A DNA stretch of 64,000 nt from Streptosporangium sp040640155 (GTDB taxonomy: Bacteria > Actinomycetota > Actinomycetes > Streptosporangiales > Streptosporangiaceae): assembly GCF_040640155.1 (NCBI RefSeq), contig NZ_JBFABE010000003.1:1-64000 (forward strand), written 5' to 3'. Shown here piece after piece: positions 41,492 to 51,093 of the stretch (the stretch's first letter is position 1; each line of letters opens with the position of its first letter). Both the position numbers and the translations under genes were made by a program. The notes under the pieces are model-generated. The model was not told the DNA's origin, made no database searches, and saw only the letters and a list, made by a program, of their open reading frames with translations.

Positions 41492-43213
41492 TCAGGTGGC
41501 CGCAGAGGTCGCCTCCAGCAGGGCCGGATACCGGGCGAAGGCCACCTTCCCGGCGACCCTGCGGGCGCCCCAGGACAGCAGCACACCGTAGGGGACCGCC
41601 AGCGCGCAGACCCAGAGGTGACCCAGCGCCATCGGCACGAGGATCGGCAGCGAGAGCAGGCCGGTGCCGATCAACGCGCCGAACGAGGCCAGGAAGGCGA
41701 TGCCGCCCTGGCCGGGGGCCGCGCCGGTGAAGGCGTTCAGCCGCTCGGGCACGGTGTAGGGCAGCAGCACGCTGGTCAGCGCGCCCACGCCCAGCCCGAC
41801 GCCCAGGACGCCCCAGGCGGTGATCACCGCGGGGACCGCCCAGAGGACGTCCCCGGCGAGCAGCGCGGCGACCACGGAGAGCAGGACCAGCAGCGGGACC
41901 GCGATCACGGTCACGGCCAGGTGCCGCCCGGCGATGTCGACGCGCCAGTCGCGGTCGCTGCCGTACACGACGGTGTTCATCCACAGGGAGCGGCCGTCGA
42001 TGCCGAAGGCGTTGCACCCCTGGATCGCGATCATCGCCGCGCCGAGGCAGGCGGGCGCCAGCGCCAGGCCGATGCCGCCCGCGCCGCCGTCGTCGTTGTT
42101 GTTGATCGAGAAGGCCATGATCCCGGCGACCGCGACGGCGGCGAACCAGCCGACCCTGCCGCGAGGGTCGCGGCGGGCGTACTTGAGCTCCTTGCCCACG
42201 ACCGCCGCGAGCGGGCCGTAGGGCAGGAACCTGGCCGACAGGCCACCGGAGTCGCGCACCGCCGCACCCTCGGTGGAGGCGTCCGGCGTGACCAGGGCGC
42301 GGCGCAGGGCCGCGATCCACAGCCACCCGACCACCGCGACCAGGGCGGCGAGCACGACGATCCCGGTGACCGCGACGAGGCCGCCGCCGGCGACGGCGTG
42401 CGCCGCCAGGCCGGACGGGGTCCAGCGCAGCATCGACGCCATGGCGCCCAGCAGCACCTCGGGGTCGGTGGACATGCCGCCGTTGAGCAGCAGGTTGGGG
42501 ACCTGGGCGGCCAGCACCACGAAGATCGCGGAGATGGCCAGCACGTCGCGTCCCCTGCGGCTGCGCAGCACGCCCGACAGGGCCGTGGTCGCCAGCCGGG
42601 AGAGGACGACACAGAGCGCGAAGTGGAGCAGCACCGCGACCGCGCCCAGCAGCACCTCGCCGATCCCGTCGGCCAGCCCGGCCACGGCCCCGCTCGTGAC
42701 GACCAGCGTGGCGGCCGGCCAGACCCCGGTGATCGAGGCGGCGAACATGCCGGTGGCGAGCCGCCCCGTGCGCAGCGGGAACAGCGACAGCCGCGACGGG
42801 TCGACGGTGTCGTCCAGCCCGAACATCATCAGCGGCACGATCACCCAGCCCACCAGCAGGAAGGTGAACAGCACGGTCACCGCGTCCACCGCGAGGCCGG
42901 GCGGGACGAACCGCAGCCCGGCCATCGTCATGAAGCCGAAGGCGGCCACCACGATCGCGGCGAGCACCGTGAAGACGAACCCCAGCCGGCGCTGGGTGCT
43001 GCCGCGCAGGTTGCCCGCGACGAGCCGCAGCTTGAGCCGTACGAACACCATGGGGCTCACCCGCGCGGCGGCCGGGGCCCCCGCGAAGGCCCCGGCGGGG
43101 GCGCCGGCCCGGGTGGACGGCGGGGTGAGCGGGGGGACGGGGGGGACGCCGGGCGGGGCGGGGTCCGGGACGGCGTTCGGGGTGGTGCTCACCTCGGGGT
43201 CGTGCCCAGCCAT
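41492..43213 (-). CDS. ABC-2 type exporter permease
   Basis: A 573-residue integral membrane protein with about twelve hydrophobic helices and a Pro/Ala-rich N-terminal tail of about 50 residues. Its gene overlaps the ATPase gene upstream by 25 nt, so the two form one exporter. The substrate is unknown. Permeases of this length contain two repeated halves of six helices, which fits the pattern of segments here. It has no substrate-binding partner, as expected for an exporter. Confidence 0.87.
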   Translation of the reverse strand: MAGHDPEVSTTPNAVPDPAPPGVPPVPPLTPPSTRAGAPAGAFAGAPAAARVSPMVFVRLKLRLVAGNLRGSTQRRLGFVFTVLAAIVVAAFGFMTMAGLRFVPPGLAVDAVTVLFTFLLVGWVIVPLMMFGLDDTVDPSRLSLFPLRTGRLATGMFAASITGVWPAATLVVTSGAVAGLADGIGEVLLGAVAVLLHFALCVVLSRLATTALSGVLRSRRGRDVLAISAIFVVLAAQVPNLLLNGGMSTDPEVLLGAMASMLRWTPSGLAAHAVAGGGLVAVTGIVVLAALVAVVGWLWIAALRRALVTPDASTEGAAVRDSGGLSARFLPYGPLAAVVGKELKYARRDPRGRVGWFAAVAVAGIMAFSINNNDDGGAGGIGLALAPACLGAAMIAIQGCNAFGIDGRSLWMNTVVYGSDRDWRVDIAGRHLAVTVIAVPLLVLLSVVAALLAGDVLWAVPAVITAWGVLGVGLGVGALTSVLLPYTVPERLNAFTGAAPGQGGIAFLASFGALIGTGLLSLPILVPMALGHLWVCALAVPYGVLLSWGARRVAGKVAFARYPALLEATSAAT

Positions 43214-43974
43214 GACAGGCCCTCCTGTCCGCTCGTCCCCTCGCCGTCACGGGCACCGACCAGGGCGAGGAACGCCTCGTTGAGGCCGCGGCCCGCCCTG
43301 ACCTCGTCCAGCGGCCCCTGGGCGACGATCCGCCCGCGGTTCATCACCGAGACCCAGTCGCACAGGCGCTCCACCAGCTCCATGACGTGACTGGAGAAGA
43401 CGACGGTCGAACCGGAGGCGGTGTAGCGCCGGAGCACCTCGACGAGCGTGTTGGCGCTGACCGGGTCCACGCCCTCGAACGGCTCGTCGAGGAAGAGCAC
43501 CGCGGGGTTGTGCAGCAGCGCGGCGGCCAGGCCGATCTTCTTGCGCATGCCGGTGGAGTAGTCGACGACGAGCTTGTCGGCCGCCTCGGTCAGGCCCATG
43601 ATCTCCAGCAGCTCGCCGGAGCGGCGCAGCACCTCGTCCCGGGGGATGCCGCGGAGCTGGCCGTTGTAGGAGAGCAGCTCCCGGCCCGACAGCCGCTCGA
43701 ACAGGCGCAGCCCCTCGGGGAGCACGCCGATGCGGCTCTTGACCGCGACCTGGTCGCGCCAGACGTCGATCCCGTCGATGTGGATCGTGCCCTCGTCCGG
43801 GCGGAGCAGGCCGGTGACCATGCTGAGCGTGGTGGTCTTCCCCGCGCCGTTGGGCCCGACCAGCCCGGCGAAGCCGCCGCGCGGCACCACCAGGTCGACG
43901 TTCCCGACCGCCACCTGTTGCCCGAACCTCTTGACCAGCCCGCTGGTCCGTACCGCTTCCGTGATTTCCGGCAT
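43189..43974 (-). CDS. ABC transporter ATP-binding protein
   Basis: A 261-residue ATPase with Walker A GPNGAGKTTT, Q-loop region RIGVLPEGLRLFERL, a signature variant DYSTGMRKKIGLAAAL in place of LSGGQ (common in ABC-2 exporters), Walker B VLFLDEPFEGVD and H-loop VVFSSHVMEL. The C-terminal region has no extra regulatory domain. It drives the permease encoded downstream. Confidence 0.95.
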   Translation of the reverse strand: MPEITEAVRTSGLVKRFGQQVAVGNVDLVVPRGGFAGLVGPNGAGKTTTLSMVTGLLRPDEGTIHIDGIDVWRDQVAVKSRIGVLPEGLRLFERLSGRELLSYNGQLRGIPRDEVLRRSGELLEIMGLTEAADKLVVDYSTGMRKKIGLAAALLHNPAVLFLDEPFEGVDPVSANTLVEVLRRYTASGSTVVFSSHVMELVERLCDWVSVMNRGRIVAQGPLDEVRAGRGLNEAFLALVGARDGEGTSGQEGLSWLGTTPR

Positions 43975-44097
43975 CGTGCCCCCTTCCGGGATCGGTCGAT
44001 CCTGGAGGGGGAACGAACGATCCGTCGTTATGGTTCGCCGCCCTCCACCGTGGCTCCGGCGGCTTGGTTCTCACCGCGGAACAGGCGAAACTGGACC

Positions 44098-44123
44098 GGC
44101 ACCGCACGGTACCGTGCGGTGCC
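44098..44123. promoter_or_regulatory. Perfect 26-bp palindrome upstream of the carboxylase beta gene
   Basis: GGCACCGCACGGT is followed immediately by its exact reverse complement (13+13 bp, no spacer), ending 47 nt before the carboxylase ATG. It may be an operator for a dimeric repressor or a stem in the 5' leader. Confidence 0.6.
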
Positions 44124-44170
44124 CCTGCCCCGGGGACCGGAGTCCGGGGCGCCCGCACTGGAGGTTTCCG

Positions 44171-45759
<1,589 letters not shown>

Positions 45760-45763
<4 letters not shown>

Positions 45764-45966
45764 AGCATTTGAAGATCATTAAAGGGGACGCCACACCGGA
45801 GGAGGTCGCCGCGGTGGTGATCGCCCTCTCGTCGCAGGCCGGACCGTCGATTCCGGCCTCAGAAAGCGCGCAGACGCCGAAATCGTGGAGCAATCACGCT
45901 CATGGCATGCGAAAACAACTCCCTAACGGACAAGGCGCGTGGAGATCGAGCGCGCTGCCGAGATAG
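45760..45966 (+). CDS. Acyl-CoA carboxylase epsilon subunit
   Basis: A 68-residue protein starting at GTG 45760, whose TGA/GTGA overlap with the beta subunit indicates translational coupling. It opens KHLKIIKGDATPEEVAAVVIAL, which matches the short helix by which epsilon subunits bind beta rings in Streptomyces and Mycobacterium, and has a Trp (SWSN) further on. These small proteins raise carboxylase activity in actinomycetes. It is short but its position and N-terminus make it convincing. Confidence 0.9.
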
Positions 45967-46067
45967 ATCCCCGGAACGGGGTGTCAACTTGCGCGAGAGT
46001 TGGGACCATCTAAGAAATGGGCGCATATAGTCAGCCGATCAGCTAGTTCCGAGGCCTGGAGGACGCC

Positions 46068-47009
46068 ATGACCATCCTGGACCTCACATCACGCCCCATC
46101 CCCGGCAAGTACGCCGTCCTGGTCGACGTCGGCTACCTTTACGCCGCCGCCGGGGAAGTCCTGCTCGCCGCCAAGGAGCGCAAGGAATACAAGGTGGCGG
46201 CCGACGAGCTGATCCAGGCGCTGCAGAAGCACGCCGAGGAGCGCATCCATGGCGAGCTCCTCCGGATCTACTGGTACGACGCCGCGCGCGACCGGGTGCC
46301 GACCGTCGACCAGCGGGTCATCGCCCAGCTCCCCTGGGTCAAGGTCCGCCTGGGCAACCTCAACGCGCGCGGCCAGCAGAAGGGCGTGGACGCGCAGATC
46401 AGGAGCGACCTGGAGGCGCTGGCCAGGCACCACGCGGTGAGCGACACGATACTGCTGGCCGGGGACGAGGACATGGTGCCCGCCGTCGAGGCCGCCCAGG
46501 CCTACGGGGTGCGGATCCACCTGTGGGGCGTCGAACCCCCCTACGGCACCAACCAGGCCGAGCGCCTGGTCTGGGAGTCCGACACCGTCGAGATCATCAG
46601 CGCCGACTTCCTGCGTTCCTTCTTCAGCCGCGCCCCCGCGCCGGTCCCGGTCCCGGCCGCCCCCGCCGCCCCCTCCCCCGCCCAGGTCTTCGCCGGCCGT
46701 ACGGCCGCGAAACCCAAGATCCCGGTGGCCCAGGTCACCAAGCTGGGCCCCAGCCGGCCGCGCGTCGAGGAGGTGGGCGAGCACGTCGCCCAGAAGTGGA
46801 TCCTCACCCGTGGCCGCGACAACATCCGCGACCTGCTGCCCGGCCCGATCCTGCCCACGGTGATCGACACCGAGCTGCTCATCGAGGCGGAGAAGGAGCT
46901 CGGGCACTCGCTGCGCCCCTACCCCGAGGCCCGTGTCTGGCTCCGCGACGGGTTCTGGGCCCGCGTCTACCGCGAGTTCGAGATCGGTGTCGGCGTCTCC
47001 TCCAAGTGA
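46068..47009 (+). CDS. NYN-domain (PIN-like) protein
   Basis: A 313-residue cytoplasmic protein. The first 190 residues form a NYN ribonuclease-like domain with acidic metal residues in YAVLVDVGYLYAAAGE, LNARGQQKGVDAQIRSDL and ILLAGDEDMVPAVEAAQAYG. A Pro/Ala-rich linker and a C-terminal OST-HTH-like region of about 70 residues (KWILTRGRDNIRDLLPG, DTELLIEAEKEL) follow. NYN proteins cleave or bind RNA, but the target is unknown. The ATG has GGAGG upstream. The product could also be a non-catalytic RNA binder. Confidence 0.85.
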   Translation: MTILDLTSRPIPGKYAVLVDVGYLYAAAGEVLLAAKERKEYKVAADELIQALQKHAEERIHGELLRIYWYDAARDRVPTVDQRVIAQLPWVKVRLGNLNARGQQKGVDAQIRSDLEALARHHAVSDTILLAGDEDMVPAVEAAQAYGVRIHLWGVEPPYGTNQAERLVWESDTVEIISADFLRSFFSRAPAPVPVPAAPAAPSPAQVFAGRTAAKPKIPVAQVTKLGPSRPRVEEVGEHVAQKWILTRGRDNIRDLLPGPILPTVIDTELLIEAEKELGHSLRPYPEARVWLRDGFWARVYREFEIGVGVSSK

Positions 47010-47130
47010 GACCGGCGGACCCTCCCCGGGTGAGGCCGGAGGGCCGCCCCCGGGTGAGGCCCGAGGGTCCTTCCCCGTGTCCGGGCGAGCCCGGGGGATC
47101 TTCTCCGGGGAGCCCGGGACGTCCTTCCGG
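47010..47130. repeat. Degenerate tandem repeat, units of about 27-30 bp
   Basis: After the NYN gene stop, units containing CCGGGTGAGGCC and GGGTCC-type variants recur about three times, then decay. No gene is seen in the 197-bp gap to the alkylation-repair gene. Confidence 0.55.
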
Positions 47131-47206
47131 ACCAGGCCGCAGGGGGTCGCCGCAGTGTCCGATTCCCGCCAGCCTCACCGGGTCCGCCGAGGGTAGCGTC
47201 GTTGTC

Positions 47207-48766
47207 GTGTCCGTTAAAGAGCTCGACTTCGACGCCTGTTACCGCGCGGTCGCCGCGAGGGACGCCCGGTTCGACGGGCGGTTCTACACGGCGGTCACCT
47301 CCACCCGCATCTACTGCCGGCCGATCTGCCCGGCCCGCACCCCCGCCACCCGCAACGTGCGCTTCTACCGGCACGCCGCCACGGCCGAGGCCGCCGGGTT
47401 CCGGCCCTGCAAGCGGTGCCGGCCCGAGCTGAGCCCCGGCGATCCCGGCTGGGACCACCGTGGCGACCTGGTCGGCCGCGCGCTCCGGCTGATCGACGAG
47501 GGCGTGGCCGACGACGGCGGGATGACCCGCCTGGCCGGACGGCTGCACATCACCGGCCGGCACCTGCACCGGCTGTTCACCTCGGAGATCGGCGTGGGGC
47601 CGCTGGCCGTGGCCAGGACAAGGCGCCTGCTGCTCGCCAAGCAACTGCTGACCGAGACCGCGCTGCCGATCGTCGACGTGGCGTTCGCCGCGGGGTTCGG
47701 CAGCGTCCGGCAGTTCAACGCGGCCATGAAGGACACCTACGGCTTCACCCCGGGCGAACTGCGCGCGACCACGCGCAGGACGGCCGACGGGAACGACGCC
47801 CGGAGGGGCGAGGGCACCGGGAGCGCCGACGACGGGGGCGGCGACGCGGCGGGACAGGCCGGTGGGGACGCGGCCGGGACCCTCGCGGACGGCGGGGCCG
47901 GCGCGCGCGCCGGGACGGGCCCGGACGGCGGGGCGGGAGCCTCCGCGAGCGTGCTGACCCTGCGGCTGCACCGCAGGGAGCCCTACGACGCCGCGACCCT
48001 GATGCGGTTCCTGGCGGCGCGGGCGATCCCCGGCCTGGAGCGGGCCTGCGCCACCTCGTACAGCCGCGCCGTGCCGGGCGGCACCGTCACCCTGACCCCC
48101 GAACCGGGCCGCGTCCGGCTGGACGTGAGCGTCGAGGACACCCGCAACCTGGCCCGGATCGTGGCCCGCTGCCGGCGTCTCCTCGATCTCGACGCGGAGC
48201 CGGAGGCCATCTCCTCCGCCCTCGGCGACACCTCGCTGGCACCGCTCGTCGCCACCCGCCCCGGGCTGCGGGTGCCCGGCGCGTGGGACGGCTTCGAGAT
48301 GGCCGTCCGCGCCGTGGTCGGCCAGCAGATCTCCGTCGCGGGCGCCCGTACCCTGCTGGGCCGTGTCACGGCCCGCGCCGGGAGCCCCGCGTCGGCCACC
48401 GGGCCGGGCCTGCTGTTCCCGGACGCGGAACGGCTCGCCGAGGCCGACCTCGACGGGCTCGGCCTGACCGGGCGGCGGACCGCCACGCTCAGGGCGCTCG
48501 CCGCGAAGGTCGCGGCCGGCGAGATCGACCTGGACGGCGGGCAGGAGCCCGCGGAGGCGGTCGCCGGCCTGCTGGAGGTCCCCGGGATCGGCCCGTGGAC
48601 CGCCGGGTACATCGCGCTGCGGGCGCTGCGCGACCCGGACGCCTGGCCCGGCGGAGACCTCGGCCTGCGGCGGGCCATGGCCTGCCTGGGCATCCCCGAC
48701 AGTCACATCGAGCGGTGGCGCCCCTGGAGGGCGTACGCCGCGCTGCACCTTTGGAGTTCGGAATGA
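47207..48766 (+). CDS. Ada-AraC-AlkA fusion: methyl-sensing regulator with 3-methyladenine DNA glycosylase
   Basis: A 519-residue protein. Residues 1-80 are the Ada zinc domain with C37, C41, C68 and C71 (RIYCRPICP, PCKRCRPE); C37 is the methyl-accepting cysteine. Residues about 85-185 are an AraC helix-turn-helix (GMTRLAGRLHITGRHLHRLF, ALPIVDVAFAAGFGSVRQFN). After a Gly/Ala linker, residues about 235-519 are an AlkA glycosylase with AVRAVVGQQISVAGARTLLG, VPGIGPWTAGYIAL and catalytic Asp in GGDLGLRRAM. It should sense methylation, activate repair genes and remove alkylated bases. GTG 47207 is the start. It overlaps ogt. Confidence 0.94.
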   Translation: MSVKELDFDACYRAVAARDARFDGRFYTAVTSTRIYCRPICPARTPATRNVRFYRHAATAEAAGFRPCKRCRPELSPGDPGWDHRGDLVGRALRLIDEGVADDGGMTRLAGRLHITGRHLHRLFTSEIGVGPLAVARTRRLLLAKQLLTETALPIVDVAFAAGFGSVRQFNAAMKDTYGFTPGELRATTRRTADGNDARRGEGTGSADDGGGDAAGQAGGDAAGTLADGGAGARAGTGPDGGAGASASVLTLRLHRREPYDAATLMRFLAARAIPGLERACATSYSRAVPGGTVTLTPEPGRVRLDVSVEDTRNLARIVARCRRLLDLDAEPEAISSALGDTSLAPLVATRPGLRVPGAWDGFEMAVRAVVGQQISVAGARTLLGRVTARAGSPASATGPGLLFPDAERLAEADLDGLGLTGRRTATLRALAAKVAAGEIDLDGGQEPAEAVAGLLEVPGIGPWTAGYIALRALRDPDAWPGGDLGLRRAMACLGIPDSHIERWRPWRAYAALHLWSSE

Positions 48767-49293
48767 TAGAGGCACAGGTTCTCGACACCCCGATCGGCCC
48801 GCTGGCCATGCTCGCCCGCCAGGGCGTGCTGCTGGCGGCGGGCTTCACCACCGTCGGCCCCGAGGAGATGTTCGCGCGCCTCTCCCCCGAGCTGCGCGCC
48901 GAGGGGATGGCGCTCAGCGACGATTTGGGCCGGCCCTCGCGGGCGGTCCGCGACTACCTGGACGGCGACCTGACCGCCCTGGACGCGATACCGGTGGAGC
49001 AGCCGGGCACGCCCGTCCGGCAGCGGCTGCTCACCGCCCTGCGCCAGGTGCCCGCGGGCGTCACGATCAGCTACGCCGAGCTCGCCGAACGGGCCGGGCT
49101 GCCCAGGACGGCGGCCAGGGCCGCCGGCTCCGCGTGCGCGCGGAACCTGATCGCGCCGTTCGTCCCCTGCCACCGCGTCCTGCCCTCCGGCGGCGGGTAC
49201 GGCGGCTACTACTACGGCACCCCGGTCAAGCAGTGGCTGCTCACCCACGAGGGGGCGCCGGCCGCCGAGCGGCTCCGGGTCCGGGAGCACTAG
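48763..49293 (+). CDS. ogt: Methylated-DNA-protein cysteine methyltransferase
   Basis: A 176-residue O6-alkylguanine DNA methyltransferase. It has the active site PCHRVLPSGGGYGGYYYG with the acceptor Cys at about residue 136, and a helix-turn-helix with the Arg finger in GLPRTAARAAGSACARNL. The ATGA overlap with the preceding fusion shows co-translation. The pair is a two-gene alkylation-repair operon likely controlled by its own Ada-type regulator. Confidence 0.96.
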   Translation: MIEAQVLDTPIGPLAMLARQGVLLAAGFTTVGPEEMFARLSPELRAEGMALSDDLGRPSRAVRDYLDGDLTALDAIPVEQPGTPVRQRLLTALRQVPAGVTISYAELAERAGLPRTAARAAGSACARNLIAPFVPCHRVLPSGGGYGGYYYGTPVKQWLLTHEGAPAAERLRVREH

Positions 49294-49303
49294 GGACGCC
49301 GGA

Positions 49304-49347
49304 GCCCCCGGGGACCCGGCCCGCGAAGAGGCCCCGTCCCCGGGGGC
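49304..49347. terminator. 11-bp hairpin between convergent operons
   Basis: GCCCCCGGGGA pairs exactly with TCCCCGGGGGC across a loop that contains a small GGCC stem. It lies just after ogt (+) and before the end of the pilus operon (-). Confidence 0.65.
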
Positions 49348-49373
49348 CGGCACCGGTCCCGGGAGAGGTGCCG

Positions 49374-50321
49374 CTAGCCGGTCTTCCTGACCGTGCTCTG
49401 CACCTCGCCCACCGGGACGTCGCGGGTGGCCGAGGCCTCGATCGGGTCGTAGGCGACGTCCACCACGTCGTCCACGACCTCGACCTCCCAGGCCGAGTCG
49501 ACCGTCAGCTCGTAGACGCCGCGCGGCTGGTCGATCGAGGCCCGCAGGTAGGTCACGCCGCAGGTGAACTTCGCGCCCTTCGTGTACGGCGTGCCGCTCG
49601 TGCCGCACCCCCCGGTCTCGACCGTCGCCCGTTCCTCGGTGGTACCCGACTTGATCTTGATGTCCGTGAGGTTGGCCGCCACGGTGACGCTCATGACCCC
49701 GGGCAGCGTGGCGGTCACGGAGCGGGTGGTCTCGCCGACGTCGCCCAGCCAGACCCAGGTCGGCAGGTTGACGTAGCTCTTGGCGTCCGGGCTGAGCTCG
49801 ATCCTCGGCTCGGGCACGGTCAGCGCGGCACGGGCGATGTCGGCCAGCTCGGCCAGGGTGATGCCGTTGGGCGGGGTCGTGCCGGGCGGCACGAACACGT
49901 AGGTGTCCATCGCCAGCTGGCAGCCCACCCCGTCGGGGTCGGACGAGTCGTGGGCGACCACCCACCAGCGCCCCTCCTCGCCGAGCTTCTCCGCGAACGG
50001 CTCGAGGGCCTTCTGCCGGGTCTGCGGCGCTTCCGGGTCCGGCCGGGGGTTCACGGACTGCTGGTACTTCAGCATGTCCTCGGCGTTCTGCGCGGGTTCG
50101 TACCAGCAGGGGCGTTTGAGCCGGTAGCCGTCGCTCTTCCCGCCGCGGCCGTTCCCGCTGACGATGATCTGGGAGTTCTTCAGGGTGATCCCCGACGTCC
50201 TCCCCTTCTGGTCGGCCTCGACCCGGACGCCGGGGCTGTCACCGCCACCCGCGCCGCCGGGGTCCGGGGCGGTGGCCGGAGCGAGCAGGAGCGATCCCGC
50301 GACCACCATGTTCACGATCAT
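49374..50321 (-). CDS. Secreted protein of unknown function, last gene of pilus operon
   Basis: A 315-residue protein with a signal peptide (MIVNMVVAGSLLLAPATA) and no further membrane helix. It is rich in Thr, Val and Gly and has several Cys (CW, GCQ, GGCGTSGT, TCGV). I do not recognise the family. ATG 50321 is 9 nt after AAGGG; ATG 50330 would overlap that site. The gene overlaps the lipoprotein stop by 4 nt and is terminal in the Tad operon, so it may be a surface or adhesin-type component. That function is inference. Confidence 0.75.
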   Translation of the reverse strand: MIVNMVVAGSLLLAPATAPDPGGAGGGDSPGVRVEADQKGRTSGITLKNSQIIVSGNGRGGKSDGYRLKRPCWYEPAQNAEDMLKYQQSVNPRPDPEAPQTRQKALEPFAEKLGEEGRWWVVAHDSSDPDGVGCQLAMDTYVFVPPGTTPPNGITLAELADIARAALTVPEPRIELSPDAKSYVNLPTWVWLGDVGETTRSVTATLPGVMSVTVAANLTDIKIKSGTTEERATVETGGCGTSGTPYTKGAKFTCGVTYLRASIDQPRGVYELTVDSAWEVEVVDDVVDVAYDPIEASATRDVPVGEVQSTVRKTG

Positions 50322-51022
50322 CGAAGACATCCCTTCGCGCCCTCACTGAAAGGGTCGGCGTGCTCGAGCAGCTTGATCCGCCAGATCCCGTCGTCGCCCC
50401 GCTGGAGGCCGACGATCTGGAGGAAGGGACTCCTGGTCCAGTCGGGCTGCCTGCGGACCGCCTTCCCGGTCTCCGCGTCCAGCAGCCTCATCCCGGTCTC
50501 GTCCACGCACGCGCGCAGCTCGGCCCCCTTGCCCTCGAAGACCGAGACGACGTTCAGCGCGTACAGCCGGGAGACCCCGCGCACCGAGCGGCGCTGCTTC
50601 AGGAACTCCTTCACCCACCGGTACCCCTCCATGATCGCCTCGTCGTGGAAGACCTTGTGGTACGCGGTGTCCTCACCCCCGGTGACGACCGCCCGGAAGG
50701 ATCCGGCGCGGTAGTCGCGGAGAGTCTCGATCATCCCGACGGTGTCCGGGTCGGTCACCGCCGGCCACTCCACCACCACCTGGACGTCCGGGGAGACCTG
50801 GACCGTCTCCACCCTCGGCCCCGTCCCCGCGGGGTCCGGCGAGGAGCCGCCGGCGGGCCCCGGAGAGGAGCCGCCGGCGGAGAGGTCGACGGGGGTGAAC
50901 GGCTCGGCCGCGGGCGGGGCGCAGGCCGCCGCCACGAGCACGACCAGCGCGATCACGGTACGCACACCGATCACGTTAGAAGCGCTCGGCGGCCGGAACC
51001 ACCGACATGCGCCATTCGGCAT
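50318..51022 (-). CDS. Lipoprotein of unknown function in the Tad operon
   Basis: A 234-residue protein with a lipoprotein signal: LVVLVAAAC with the lipobox Cys at residue 34. A low-complexity stretch (GGSSPGPAGGSSPDPAGTG) then leads to a compact domain with many Asp, Glu and Arg (LRDYRAGSFRAVVTGGED, WVKEFLKQRRSVRG). ATG 51022 has GAGGAGAG just upstream. No family is recognised. It probably sits on the outer face of the membrane near the pilus. Confidence 0.8.
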   Translation of the reverse strand: MPNGACRWFRPPSASNVIGVRTVIALVVLVAAACAPPAAEPFTPVDLSAGGSSPGPAGGSSPDPAGTGPRVETVQVSPDVQVVVEWPAVTDPDTVGMIETLRDYRAGSFRAVVTGGEDTAYHKVFHDEAIMEGYRWVKEFLKQRRSVRGVSRLYALNVVSVFEGKGAELRACVDETGMRLLDAETGKAVRRQPDWTRSPFLQIVGLQRGDDGIWRIKLLEHADPFSEGAKGCLR

Positions 51023-51093
51023 ACTTCTCTCCTCGTCATCGTCCTCGTCCCGTCGTGTGACGTCCGCCGCGCGGGCCGGGTCCCGCGGGCGCG

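Noticed and set aside
38790..43256. Very long open frame on the minus strand running through the PEP carboxylase and across the ABC permease region
   Set aside because: Only the part up to 41426 has PEP carboxylase homology. The upstream extension is Ala/Arg/Gly-rich and lies in the wrong frame of the ABC genes, a GC artefact.
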